Shown here in pieces: positions 1 to 7,668 of a DNA stretch of 64,000 nt. Under the pieces are notes generated by a model that made no database searches, was not told the origin of the DNA, and saw only the letters and a list, made by a program, of their open reading frames with translations. The DNA comes from Hyphomicrobiales bacterium (GTDB lineage: Bacteria; Pseudomonadota; Alphaproteobacteria; Rhizobiales; Rhizobiaceae), in NCBI GenBank assembly GCA_900471525.1, contig UCEZ01000029.1, positions 86,795 through 150,794 on the forward strand, written 5' to 3'. How positions within the stretch are numbered: position 1 is the first letter of the stretch; every line of letters begins with the position of its first letter. Made by a program: the position numbers and the translations under genes.

Positions 1-273
1 ATTATCGCCGCCGTTCAGCAGCAGCACATTCTTGCCGGTCAATTCCTGGCGCTTCTGGTCGATGGCGACCTTCAGCCGGGCAACGCCGCCGAAGCACTCG
101 TTCTTGCCTTCCTCTTCGGCCGAGCAGGTGGAATCGAACTTGTTGATCGATTCGATGCGCGAGTGGAAGTCGTTGATATGCAGGATGTTCAATTCATAAT
201 CGGCGAAGGCGGCACCGGATGAAAGCGCAAGGATCGAGGCCGTCATCAGCCCGGTTCGCAAATGTCTGATCAT
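1..273 (-). CDS. 5'-nucleotidase / UshA-family metallophosphatase, N-terminal part (cut by window edge)
   Basis: The 91 visible codons run without a stop into the window edge, so the C-terminal part lies outside. The start at 273 is preceded by a GGAGA Shine-Dalgarno. Residues 1-24 are a signal peptide ending in GAAFA, so the mature enzyme should be periplasmic. Residues 28-39 (LNILHINDFHSR) contain the metal-binding DxH of calcineurin-like 5'-nucleotidases (D35, H37), and LLLNGGDN near residue 85 fits the next metal-binding block. Family role: hydrolysis of 5'-nucleotides or UDP-sugars for phosphate and nucleoside salvage. The substrate cannot be told from this fragment. Confidence 0.85.
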   Translation of the reverse strand, partial: MIRHLRTGLMTASILALSSGAAFADYELNILHINDFHSRIESINKFDSTCSAEEEGKNECFGGVARLKVAIDQKRQELTGKNVLLLNGGDN

Positions 274-451
274 GGATGTCTCCTGTTTTGACGGGTGTGG
301 TCAGCCAACAACGGCGTGGATCGCTGTTGCGCTCAAAAGATGACCTGCGGGGTCGTGGCTGATGGTTTCATTTGGACGCGCCGACATCAAGCAGTAATTC
401 GATCGATTTCTTCAGAGCCTCGGAGCAAGGTTAAAATCGGTGACGCCAAAA

Positions 452-479
452 CAAAAAAGCCTCCGCAAAGGGAGGCTTT
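452..479 (-). terminator. Intrinsic terminator after the Omp10-like gene
   Basis: A 9-bp perfect stem (456-464 with 471-479, loop 465-470) is followed on the minus strand by a T-rich run. It lies about 25 bp past the stop codon of the lipoprotein gene at 504. Confidence 0.85.
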
Positions 480-503
480 CCGAGTTTTCTGTCTTCAGCC
501 GGC

Positions 504-875
504 TCACACCTTGCGAGCAAGCGAGAACTGCGCGCCGGAATCGGTGGTGCAGTTGAGTTGCGTCTGGTTGACCATGGCGCAATTGACCTTGGATTGGGTA
601 TTGCGAACCATTGAAGTCATGTTGATTTCGACCAGCGTGGGCGACAGATTGACGTAGTTTCCGGATGCCAGCACCTGGTTCGTATCCGTCGTGCGGGTCG
701 TGAAGGTTCCGCTCGAGAATGTCGAGACGATGCCGTTCGGATCGACCCATGAGCCCTCGACGCCGGCCGGTGCCACCTGCCGGTTTGACGGCAGCTCGCG
801 CACTTCCCGCGGGCCCATGCAGGAGGCCAGCGCCGCTGCTGCGGACAGAAGGGTCAGGATTGCGATCGGCTTCAT
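504..875 (-). CDS. omp10: Omp10-like outer membrane lipoprotein
   Basis: A 123-residue lipoprotein. The start at 875 has a GGGAGA Shine-Dalgarno; an in-frame extension upstream to 950 has no comparable ribosome site and would bury the signal peptide. Residues 1-17 form a signal sequence ending in the lipobox ALASC, so Cys18 should be lipidated. The mature part carries [22 protein letters not shown] and LVEINMTS blocks that I recognise from Brucella Omp10, a small outer membrane lipoprotein of Rhizobiales; two cysteines (VNCAM, LNCTT) are also shared. The gene is monocistronic, with a terminator right behind it. The exact function of this family is not established. Confidence 0.8.
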   Translation of the reverse strand: MKPIAILTLLSAAAALASCMGPREVRELPSNRQVAPAGVEGSWVDPNGIVSTFSSGTFTTRTTDTNQVLASGNYVNLSPTLVEINMTSMVRNTQSKVNCAMVNQTQLNCTTDSGAQFSLARKV

Positions 876-992
876 ATGTGTCTCCCGGTTGGTGCGCGGA
901 AAGCTGCTTTGAGGTGAAAAAACCATGCCGTGATCAGGAGTTGAATGCAAGAGTGGGGCGTAAGCACGGCGGGTATTATTCGGTGATCAACG

Positions 993-1022
993 AAAAACGC
1001 CCGGGGATCGTTCCCCGGGCGT
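993..1022 (-). terminator. Intrinsic terminator of homospermidine synthase
   Basis: A 10-bp perfect stem (997-1006 with 1013-1022) with a 6-nt loop, followed on the minus strand by TTTTTC. It lies 27 bp past the hss stop codon. Confidence 0.9.
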
Positions 1023-1048
1023 CGGATATTCAAGCGTAATCAGTCGGT

Positions 1049-2500
1049 TCAGCGAACGAGAATGTTCTTGAACTGCCACGGATCCTTTGTGTCGAGTTCT
1101 TCCGGGAACAAACCCGGGCGACCGTCGAGCGGGGTCCAGTCGGTGTAATGCCCTTCAACCGGGCCGAGATATGGCGTCTGCACTTCGAGGCAGCGCTTGT
1201 AGTCGATCTCGTCGGCTTCGACGATGCCGGCCGTCGGGTTTTCAATCGCCCAGACCATGCCGGCGAGAACAGCCGACGTCACCTGCAGGCCAGTCGCGTT
1301 CTGGTAAGGCGCGATGCGGCGGGTCTCTTCCAGCGACAGGCGCGATCCGTACCAGTAGGCGTTCTTGTCGTGGCCGTAGAGCAGCACGCCGAGTTCGTCG
1401 ATGCCGTCCTCCAGTTCGTCCTCGTCGAGGACGTGGTGAACCGGTTGCGCGTTGCCGCCATTGCCGAACATTTCATGCAGCGACAGCACGGCGTCGTTTG
1501 CCGGATGATAGGCATAGTGGCAGGTCGGACGGAAAGTCACGTCGCCATCCTTGTCGCGGACCGTGAAGAAGTCGGCGATCGAGATGGATTCATTGTGGGT
1601 GACAAGGAAACCGTATTGCGGGCCGGGGGTCGGGCACCAGGTGCGAACGCGGGTGTTGGCGCCCGGCTGCTCCAGGTAGATTGCCGCCTGGCAACCCTTC
1701 TTGTGCTTCTTGGCGTTCTTCGGCATCCACTCTTCATGGGTACCCCAGCCAAGTTCCGCTGGCTGCAGGCCTTCGGAGATGAAGCCTTCGACCGACCAGG
1801 TGTTCCAGAAGGTGTTGAACGGCTTCGGATGCTTGGTGCGCTGGGTGTCTCGCTCGGCGATGTGGATGCCCTTAACGCCGACCTTCTTCATCAGCTTGGC
1901 CCAGCCTTCGCGGTCATGCTGGTCCGGCTCGTCGAACTTCACGTCGAGATCGTTGGCAAGGTTGAGCAGCGCCTGCTTGACGAACCAGGAGACCATGCCC
2001 GGGTTTGCGCCGCAGGTGGAAACGGCCGTTGCGCCGCCCGGGTTCTTTGCCTTTTCCTTGCGGAGCGTTTCGCGCAGCGCGTAGTTGGTGCGCTCGGAGT
2101 TTTTCATGTTCTTATCGAAGTAGAAGCCGAGCCACGGCTCGACGACCGTGTCGATGTAGAGAACGTCGAGCTTGCGGCAGAGCTTCATCAGGTCGACCGA
2201 GCCGGTATCAACGGAAAGATTGACGCAGAAACCCTGGCCGCCGCCTTCGGTCAAAAGCGGCTTCAGGAGTTCCTTATAGTTGTCCTTGGTGACATGCGAC
2301 TTGATATGCCGGACGCCGTGCTTTGCCATGATTTCGGTATGGTCAGCGTCGTCGCGCGGGTCGATGACAACCATCCGGCTCTTGTCGAATTTGAAGTGGC
2401 GCTCGATCAGGGGCAGGGTGCCGCGGCCGATGGAGCCGAAACCGATCATCACGATCGGGCCGGTAATTTCGCCGTAAACCGGGTAGGTCGTTTCTGCCAT
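1049..2500 (-). CDS. hss: Homospermidine synthase
   Basis: A 483-residue cytosolic enzyme. It makes sym-homospermidine from putrescine (or spermidine plus putrescine) in an NAD+-dependent aminobutyl transfer; homospermidine is a main polyamine of rhizobia. The N-terminal Rossmann motif GFGSIG sits at residues 20-25, followed by VVIDPRDD at about 45-52, and the length matches bacterial Hss. The start at 2500 was chosen over the longer open frame (to 2674) because GGAGA lies about 10 bp upstream and MAETTYPVYG begins the conserved part. It is a single gene with its own strong terminator. Confidence 0.93.
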   Translation of the reverse strand: MAETTYPVYGEITGPIVMIGFGSIGRGTLPLIERHFKFDKSRMVVIDPRDDADHTEIMAKHGVRHIKSHVTKDNYKELLKPLLTEGGGQGFCVNLSVDTGSVDLMKLCRKLDVLYIDTVVEPWLGFYFDKNMKNSERTNYALRETLRKEKAKNPGGATAVSTCGANPGMVSWFVKQALLNLANDLDVKFDEPDQHDREGWAKLMKKVGVKGIHIAERDTQRTKHPKPFNTFWNTWSVEGFISEGLQPAELGWGTHEEWMPKNAKKHKKGCQAAIYLEQPGANTRVRTWCPTPGPQYGFLVTHNESISIADFFTVRDKDGDVTFRPTCHYAYHPANDAVLSLHEMFGNGGNAQPVHHVLDEDELEDGIDELGVLLYGHDKNAYWYGSRLSLEETRRIAPYQNATGLQVTSAVLAGMVWAIENPTAGIVEADEIDYKRCLEVQTPYLGPVEGHYTDWTPLDGRPGLFPEELDTKDPWQFKNILVR

Positions 2501-2825
2501 TTTGCTTTTTCTCCTGGGGACGGGTTCGTTTGACTGTTTAACGGGCAGAATTCGCCCTGTCATTCCTTGAATGGCCCTAGAGCATAGATTTCTGTCACAA
2601 TAAAGAGCCCGGCCTGCGCCATCCGGCCGGCTGGTGTCAGCACCCGCACGTCGTCCAGCGGCCATTTGGCGCACCGGGTGGAGCGTTCCGGAATGTGTCC
2701 CGGGGGAAGATGGTCACGGGGAACCGCAATTGATGCGCAGGGCTTGGAATCCTGTCCCGCAAGGGATGAAAACAGGCGGTTGTTCACACCCGCATGCTCC
2801 GTGGACTGCGAGCCACGGAGCGGTT
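2501..2825. other. Intergenic region upstream of hss with one hairpin
   Basis: This stretch holds the hss leader and promoter (minus strand) and no convincing gene; overlapping open frames here lack ribosome sites and family similarity. An 8-bp perfect inverted repeat (2797-2804 with 2813-2820) lies 5 bp past the stop of the secreted-protein gene at 2826. It has no T-run, so it may protect the 3' end or be a weak terminator. Confidence 0.5.
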
Positions 2826-3167
2826 TCAGCGTGTCTGGCCAAAGGCCGGCAGTTCCGTCTTCAATCCCGGAACGATCGCGAGTGTTTCCCAGCCTTCACC
2901 GGCAAAGACCACGCAGCTATGACCGCTAAGGTTGGTCACCAGCATGGTCCAGGTGCCGCTCTCGGAAACAAAGACCTCGAGGATCGCGGCCTGGTTGATG
3001 AGGCCGACCGCCTGAAGGGTCTCGGAATAGTGGGTGCCGAGGCTTTCGACGACTTTAGAACGTTCTGCACAGTTGAACACCGGCTGCTGCGCTGCCGCCG
3101 GATGGGCCGTTACCGCAAGAATAATTGCGGCGGTTCCAACTAGGTTTCGGATCGTGTTGCGTACCAT
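2826..3167 (-). CDS. Small secreted protein of unknown function
   Basis: A 113-residue protein that I do not recognise. The start at 3167 has an excellent AAGGAGGT ribosome site. Residues 1-26 form a signal peptide ending in AHPAAA before QQPVFNC. The mature part has two cysteines (FNCAE and HSCVVF) that could form a disulphide in the periplasm, and a central segment ESGTWTMLVTNLSG that looks like beta strands. It stands alone between hss and the tyrosine catabolism genes. Similar short exported proteins are common in Rhizobiales, but no role can be assigned from sequence. Confidence 0.75.
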   Translation of the reverse strand: MVRNTIRNLVGTAAIILAVTAHPAAAQQPVFNCAERSKVVESLGTHYSETLQAVGLINQAAILEVFVSESGTWTMLVTNLSGHSCVVFAGEGWETLAIVPGLKTELPAFGQTR

Positions 3168-3323
3168 GACGCACCTCCTTTGCCGGTAACCTGGCCGAAG
3201 AGGAGGCTGTGTCTGACCTGTCCTGCCGGGGTCGGCATTTCTATGGTCGGAACCTGACGCGACACGCGTAAAAGGTGCCGCCACAACCGCATTATGACAG
3301 AAAAAACATTATTTTTCAAAATA

Positions 3324-3971
3324 TTAATTCGAAGCCGGTGCGTTCCTGTCCGGATGAGCTGCCGCAAATGCCGGAATAGCCTCGCACCTCTCCGCGATGG
3401 CCGTGAGGCGTTTGCAGGCGGAAAGATCGACGTTCCAGCGGCGGGCATTGTAAATCTGCGGAACGAGACAAAGGTCGGCCATGGTGGGCCGATCGCCATT
3501 GCAGAATTCGCCGGTATGCGGGCTGTCCAGCATGCGCTCGAAGGCTTCGAGGCCCTCGCCGATGAATTTGCGCATCCAGGCTGATCGGGCCGCGTCGGGG
3601 TCTTGCGATTGCCGCATCACATGGAAGACGACGCCGAGATTGCAGACGGGATGGATGTCCACGGCGATTGCGTAGGACAGTGCCCGGACGCGCTGACGTG
3701 CCAATGGATCGGAGGGCACAAGGCCGGCATTCGATCGCGTCTCGGAAAGATATTCGATGATTGCCAGGGACTGGGTCAGCATCTGTCCGTCGATCGCAAG
3801 CGCCGGCACCAGCCCTTGCGGATTTCGGGCAAGATGCTCCGCCTGCTTGTGTTCCCCAGCCAAGAGATCGACGGGAACGGCGCGGTAGGGGATCGCCAGT
3901 ATGTTGAGCGCGATCCGCACCCGGTAGCTCGCCGACGAGCGCCAGTAGTCGAACAGAACCGTATCGCTCAT
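3324..3971 (-). CDS. maiA: Maleylacetoacetate isomerase (zeta-class glutathione transferase)
   Basis: A 215-residue enzyme converting maleylacetoacetate to fumarylacetoacetate with glutathione, the penultimate step of tyrosine breakdown. The N-terminal thioredoxin-like domain carries the zeta-class signature SSASYRVRIALN at residues 12-23, followed by NPQGLVPAL and the glutathione-contact QSLAIIEYL. The C-terminal all-alpha domain ends near ADLCLVPQIYNA and a conserved-type tail. It is the last gene of the minus-strand run hmgA - FAH-family - maiA, 10 bp after the preceding stop, which supports this substrate over a generic glutathione transferase. Confidence 0.92.
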   Translation of the reverse strand: MSDTVLFDYWRSSASYRVRIALNILAIPYRAVPVDLLAGEHKQAEHLARNPQGLVPALAIDGQMLTQSLAIIEYLSETRSNAGLVPSDPLARQRVRALSYAIAVDIHPVCNLGVVFHVMRQSQDPDAARSAWMRKFIGEGLEAFERMLDSPHTGEFCNGDRPTMADLCLVPQIYNARRWNVDLSACKRLTAIAERCEAIPAFAAAHPDRNAPASN

Positions 3972-3981
3972 GGAGATACCC

Positions 3982-4998
3982 TCAGTGCTTTTCGTATTTC
4001 GTGACAGTCTGCTCGATCGCTCCGAAGATGGAATGTCCGGACGTGTCCTTCATCTCGATGCGGACCGTATCGCCGAACCGCATGAACGGGGTGACGGCGG
4101 AACCTGTTTCGATGGTTTCGATGGTGCGGATCTCGGCGATGCAGGAATAGCCGACGCCCCCATCTGGAACAGGTTTGCCGGGGCCGCCGTTCAGCTTGTT
4201 GGAGACCGTGCCGGAGCCGATGACGGTACCGGCTGACAGTGGCCGGGTCTTGGCGGCATGGGCAATCAACTGTCCGAAATCGAAAGTCATGTCGATGCCG
4301 GCATTGGCGCGGCCGAAGGCCTTGCCGTTGAGGTCGACGAGAAGCGGCAGATGCAGCTTGCCGCCGTCCCAGGCATCGCCGAGTTCGTCCGGGGTGACGG
4401 CGACCGGCGAGAAGGCGGAGGATGGCTTGGACTGGAAGAAGCCGAAGCCCTTGGCGAGTTCCGCCGGGATCAGTCCGCGTAGGGAAACGTCGTTGACGAG
4501 CATGACAAGGCGGATGGCCGCGCGGGCCTCGTCGAGCGTTGCGCCCATTGGCACGTCATCGACGATGACCGCGATCTCAGCCTCCATGTCGATGCCGTAG
4601 GATTCGTCGGCCATGACGATCGGATCGCGCGGCGCGAGGAACGAGTCCGAGCCACCCTGATACATCAAGGGTTCTGTCCAGAACGTCGCCGGCATCTCGG
4701 CGTTACGGGCCCTGCGGACCAGCTCGACATGATTGACATAGGCCGAGCCATCCGCCCACTGATAGGCGCGGGGCAAGGGAGAGGTGGCTTCGTGTTCGTG
4801 AAAGCGCATCGAAGGCTGGGCGCCGGTTTCCAGGCCTTCTGCTACCTCGCTCAGGCGTGGGCCGACATAGGCCCAGTCGTCCAGCGCCGCCTGCAGCGTG
4901 CGGGCGATATGACCAACCTCGGAGCAGCGGGTCAAATCTCTGGAGACAACGACCAGGCGGCCGTCGCGGGTGCTATCTTTGAGGGTGGCGAGTTTCAT
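3982..4998 (-). CDS. fahA: Fumarylacetoacetate hydrolase family protein (probable fumarylacetoacetase)
   Basis: A 338-residue protein of the FAH family. In this context it should cleave fumarylacetoacetate to fumarate and acetoacetate, the last step of homogentisate breakdown. The C-terminal FAH fold shows the metal-binding acidic pattern (SYGIDMEAEIAVIVDDVPMG), the KPSSAFSP segment and GSGTVSNKLNG, all characteristic. It is shorter than the eukaryotic enzyme but of the length usual in rhizobia. It sits between hmgA and maiA; the upstream gap holds a RIME-like repeat, so hmgA and fahA may be processed or transcribed separately. Confidence 0.88.
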   Translation of the reverse strand: MKLATLKDSTRDGRLVVVSRDLTRCSEVGHIARTLQAALDDWAYVGPRLSEVAEGLETGAQPSMRFHEHEATSPLPRAYQWADGSAYVNHVELVRRARNAEMPATFWTEPLMYQGGSDSFLAPRDPIVMADESYGIDMEAEIAVIVDDVPMGATLDEARAAIRLVMLVNDVSLRGLIPAELAKGFGFFQSKPSSAFSPVAVTPDELGDAWDGGKLHLPLLVDLNGKAFGRANAGIDMTFDFGQLIAHAAKTRPLSAGTVIGSGTVSNKLNGGPGKPVPDGGVGYSCIAEIRTIETIETGSAVTPFMRFGDTVRIEMKDTSGHSIFGAIEQTVTKYEKH

Positions 4999-5056
4999 GT
5001 GCTTGGCTTTCGTAAATTATTCACAGACACGATACGGCATATTTCTTCGCTGGCTT

Positions 5057-5174
5057 GCCCCTCACCCTAGCCCTCTCCCCGCATGCGGGGAGAGGGCTAG
5101 GGTGAGGCTGCCGCTTGGTCCTTCTCCCTGTCTCGACAGGGAGAAGGTGCCCGATAGGGCGGATGAGGGGCCAT
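5057..5174. repeat. RIME-like intergenic mosaic element with two palindromes
   Basis: Two perfect palindromes stand side by side: 5060-5107 (24-bp arms, no loop) and 5120-5147 (13-bp arms, 2-nt loop), followed by GGCGGATGAGGGGCC ending near 5172. This is the two-hairpin layout of the rhizobial RIME1 element (about 110 bp), and the flanking CCCCTCA / TGAGGGG ends also match. It lies between the fahA start and the hmgA stop, where the hairpins would form in the hmgA-fahA transcript and could stabilise or attenuate it. Confidence 0.85.
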
Positions 5175-5188
5175 TGTTACGAACTACG

Positions 5189-6538
5189 TCACTTGATACC
5201 CGGCGTTCCATCGAACTTGCGCTCCAGCCCATCCCAGCATTCGAGGTAGTTGTCCTGCAGCGTCTCGAGTTCGGCAGCGTAACGCGTCAGCTGCTGCGGG
5301 TAGCGGGTCTCGAACATGAAGGCCATGGTGTGGTCGAGCTTGACCGGTTTGAGATCGACATTGGAAGCCTTCTCGAAGCCCGGCGCGTCCGGGCCGTGCG
5401 GCAGCATCATGTTGTGCAGGCTCATGCCGCCGGGCACGAAGCCTTCTTCCTTGGCATCATACTGGCCGTGGATTAGCCCCATGAATTCGCTCATGATATT
5501 GCGGTGGTACCAGGGCGGTCGGAAGGTGTGTTCGGCCACCAGCCAGCGCGGCGGGAAGATGACGAAATCGACATTGGCTGTGCCCGATTCCTCCGTCGGT
5601 GCCGTCAGCACCGTGAAGATCGACGGATCGGGATGATCGAACAGGATGGCGCCGACCGGCGAGAAGGTCCTGAGATCATATTTGAACGGCGCGTAATTGC
5701 CATGCCAGGCGACCACGTCGAGCGGCGAATGGCCGATCTCGGTGACGTAGAACTTGCCGCACCATTTCACGTGCACGCGGCACGGCGTTTCCTTGTCTTC
5801 GTAGGCGGCAACCGGCGTCTTGAAGTCGCGCGGATTGGCAAGGCAATTGGCGCCGATCGGCCCGCGGTCCGGCAGGGTGAACTTGGCGCCGTAGTTCTCG
5901 CAGATATAGCCGCGCCAGTCGGATCCCTCGCCGAGACGCGAGACCTTGAACATCATGCCACGCGGGATGAGGCAGATTTCCGAGGGTTCGACATCGATGA
6001 TGCCCATTTCGGTGAACACGCGGATAGTGCCGAGCTGCGGCACGACCAGCAGTTCGCCATCTGCATTGAAGAAATAGTCGTCGATCATGTCGTCATTGAA
6101 GACATAGGCATGGGCCGCCATGCCGACCTGGGTCATGACGTCGCCGGCGGCCGTCATGGTGCGGATGCCGGCAAGGAAGTTGAGTTTTCCAGATGGCGCC
6201 GGGATCGGGTTCCACCGCAGCTGGCCGAGCGGCAGCGAATGATCGTCGAGGCACGGCGCCGATTTCCAGAAGGGGTAGCTGGCATTGGAGAAGCGGCGCG
6301 TGTGGCGCACGCTCGGGCGGATGCGGTAGAGCCAGGAGCGCTCGTTGGTTCCGCGCGGTGCCGTGAACGGGGAACCAGAGAGCTGCTCGGCATAGAGGCC
6401 GTAATTGCATTTCTGCGGGCTGTTCTGGCCCTGCGGCAGCGCGCCGGGAAGGCTCTCCGTCTCGAAGTCATTGCCGAAGCCCGGCATGTATTGCGGGCTG
6501 TTGGCCACCGCATCGACTGTCCGGGTTTTCTCTAGCAT
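5189..6538 (-). CDS. hmgA: Homogentisate 1,2-dioxygenase
   Basis: A 449-residue Fe(II) enzyme that opens the ring of homogentisate to maleylacetoacetate. The family start [25 protein letters not shown] is split across residues about 17-42, and the C-terminal cupin half carries the iron ligands in [11 protein letters not shown] and [10 protein letters not shown]. Three ATG codons precede; the one at 6538 was chosen because GGAGGAG lies 9 bp before it, while those at 6547 and 6556 overlap that ribosome site. It is transcribed divergently from a MarR-type gene across a 67-bp region with a perfect palindrome. Confidence 0.95.
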   Translation of the reverse strand: MLEKTRTVDAVANSPQYMPGFGNDFETESLPGALPQGQNSPQKCNYGLYAEQLSGSPFTAPRGTNERSWLYRIRPSVRHTRRFSNASYPFWKSAPCLDDHSLPLGQLRWNPIPAPSGKLNFLAGIRTMTAAGDVMTQVGMAAHAYVFNDDMIDDYFFNADGELLVVPQLGTIRVFTEMGIIDVEPSEICLIPRGMMFKVSRLGEGSDWRGYICENYGAKFTLPDRGPIGANCLANPRDFKTPVAAYEDKETPCRVHVKWCGKFYVTEIGHSPLDVVAWHGNYAPFKYDLRTFSPVGAILFDHPDPSIFTVLTAPTEESGTANVDFVIFPPRWLVAEHTFRPPWYHRNIMSEFMGLIHGQYDAKEEGFVPGGMSLHNMMLPHGPDAPGFEKASNVDLKPVKLDHTMAFMFETRYPQQLTRYAAELETLQDNYLECWDGLERKFDGTPGIK

Positions 6539-6563
6539 GGCTTGCATCTCCTCCATCAATATG

Positions 6564-6592
6564 GTTACAAATGTAACTGTCTATTTTGTAAC
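6564..6592. promoter_or_regulatory. Candidate operator between hmgA and the MarR gene
   Basis: A perfect inverted repeat GTTACA-AA-TGTAAC occupies 6564-6577, and a further TGTAAC half-site lies at 6587-6592. Palindromes of this size in a divergent MarR/target region are typical autoregulatory MarR operators; homogentisate as the inducer is an inference from the neighbouring gene. Confidence 0.65.
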
Positions 6593-6605
6593 TATCAAGG
6601 AAGCC

Positions 6606-7052
6606 ATGGCCGAAGAGTTCGATCTTGAGCAATTCCTGCCGTTCCGTCTCAACCGCGCGGCGGAATTCATCGCCCTGCGGTTTGCGGCTGCCTATAAAGC
6701 AGAATATGGCCTGACGCGGCCGGAATGGCGGACACTTGCGGCGCTCGGCAGCTCCGGACGCATGACGGCGACCGAGGTTGGGGTCCACTCGACCATGCAC
6801 AAGACCAAGGTCAGCCGTGCTGTCTTCGCGCTCGAGGAGCGCCGCTGGTTGAAGCGGATGCAGCATGAAGATGATCGCCGTGTCGAGCACCTGGAACTGA
6901 CGGTCGCCGGGGCCAAAGCCTATCAGGAACTGACGAGGCTGGCCCGCGACTATTCGGCGGAATTGGAAACCTTGCTGGGACAGGACGGCCTCAAGGCGCT
7001 TTCGGCGGGATTGGCTGCCGTCGAAACGGCCATGGCAAAGGCGCGTCGCTAA
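6606..7052 (+). CDS. MarR-family transcriptional regulator of homogentisate catabolism (probable)
   Basis: A 148-residue winged-helix regulator. The start at 6606 follows AAGGAAG; an open frame extends further upstream but overlaps hmgA in antisense. The helix-turn-helix and wing segments are visible as RMTATEVGVHSTMHKTKVSRAV and LEERRWLKRMQHEDDRRVEHLELT (each broken by normal MarR spacing), including the wing DDRR pattern. It is divergent from hmgA and shares the GTTACAAATGTAAC region, so it most likely represses hmgA-fahA-maiA. Its 3' end overlaps the convergent Lrp-type gene by 4 bp. Confidence 0.85.
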   Translation: MAEEFDLEQFLPFRLNRAAEFIALRFAAAYKAEYGLTRPEWRTLAALGSSGRMTATEVGVHSTMHKTKVSRAVFALEERRWLKRMQHEDDRRVEHLELTVAGAKAYQELTRLARDYSAELETLLGQDGLKALSAGLAAVETAMAKARR

Positions 7053-7540
7053 TATCCAGCTTGTGTCCTGCCGCGCTGGCGAACCGGCAACCCTTGAAAA
7101 TCCTTCAGCGTCGCCAGCACGATCGAGGTCTTGACGTGTTGCACGCTGTCATGCGGCAGGAGCACTTCGTTGACGAAGTGCGAAAGTCCGGCGAGGTCGT
7201 AGGTCACGACCTTCAGGTGATAGTCCATCTCCCCGGTCAGCGCATAACATTCCAGCACCTCCGGCAGATCGGCGATCAGCGCTGCGAAACGTTTGGCATT
7301 GTCGCGATTATGCGTAGCGAGGGTGACGGCGATGACCACCATGAGATCGAGCCCCAACCGGCCGCGATCGAGCATGGCCCGGTAGCTGCAAATGAAACCG
7401 TCGGCCTCCAGTCGTGCCCGCCGCCTCGAGCATTGCGATGGCGACAGGGCAATCCGTTCGGACAGCTCGTTGTTGGTCAGGCGGCCATCATCCTGCAACT
7501 GTGCGAGGATCTTCAGGTCATATCCGTCAAGCTGTTCCAT
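7049..7540 (-). CDS. Lrp/AsnC-family transcriptional regulator
   Basis: A 163-residue protein: an N-terminal helix-turn-helix (DGYDLKILAQLQDDGRLTN then LSERIALSPSQCSRRRARLE) and a C-terminal RAM ligand-binding domain (VLECYALTGEMDYHLKVVTYDL). The start at 7540 gives the canonical Lrp beginning; the track upstream of it falls inside the regulatory region. It is divergent from hppD, which is the standard position for the regulator of 4-hydroxyphenylpyruvate dioxygenase in proteobacteria, so tyrosine or phenylalanine are the likely effectors. Three ATGCAC boxes lie between the two starts. Confidence 0.88.
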   Translation of the reverse strand: MEQLDGYDLKILAQLQDDGRLTNNELSERIALSPSQCSRRRARLEADGFICSYRAMLDRGRLGLDLMVVIAVTLATHNRDNAKRFAALIADLPEVLECYALTGEMDYHLKVVTYDLAGLSHFVNEVLLPHDSVQHVKTSIVLATLKDFQGLPVRQRGRTQAGY

Positions 7541-7668
7541 TCGTGCATGAACTCCACAAGAAATGCACAAACCGTGCGTTGTTCTGGTTATATCACGCGA
7601 CAATGCAAGCACAATGCACGAGATTTGCGCCATCATGCGCACCACGATCGAGTTCAGAGGAGAGAACC
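7541..7668. promoter_or_regulatory. Divergent regulatory region of the Lrp gene and hppD with ATGCAC boxes
   Basis: The hexamer ATGCAC occurs at 7563-7568 and 7614-7619 and inverted at 7543-7548; the outer pair forms a perfect 8-bp inverted repeat TCGTGCAT / ATGCACGA (7541-7548, 7614-7621). One box touches the Lrp start codon. Phased repeats of this kind suit the multimeric binding of Lrp proteins. Confidence 0.5.

Noticed and set aside
1148..2533. 461-codon plus-strand frame opposite hss
   Set aside because: Mirror frame of homospermidine synthase; hss has its own ribosome site, motifs and terminator.
5057..5174. CRISPR-like repeat array
   Set aside because: Two different palindromes of unequal length with no spacers; it is an intergenic mosaic element.
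7414..7668. N-terminal extension of hppD
   Set aside because: It would run antisense through the Lrp gene and the regulatory boxes; ATG at 7669 has a strong ribosome site.
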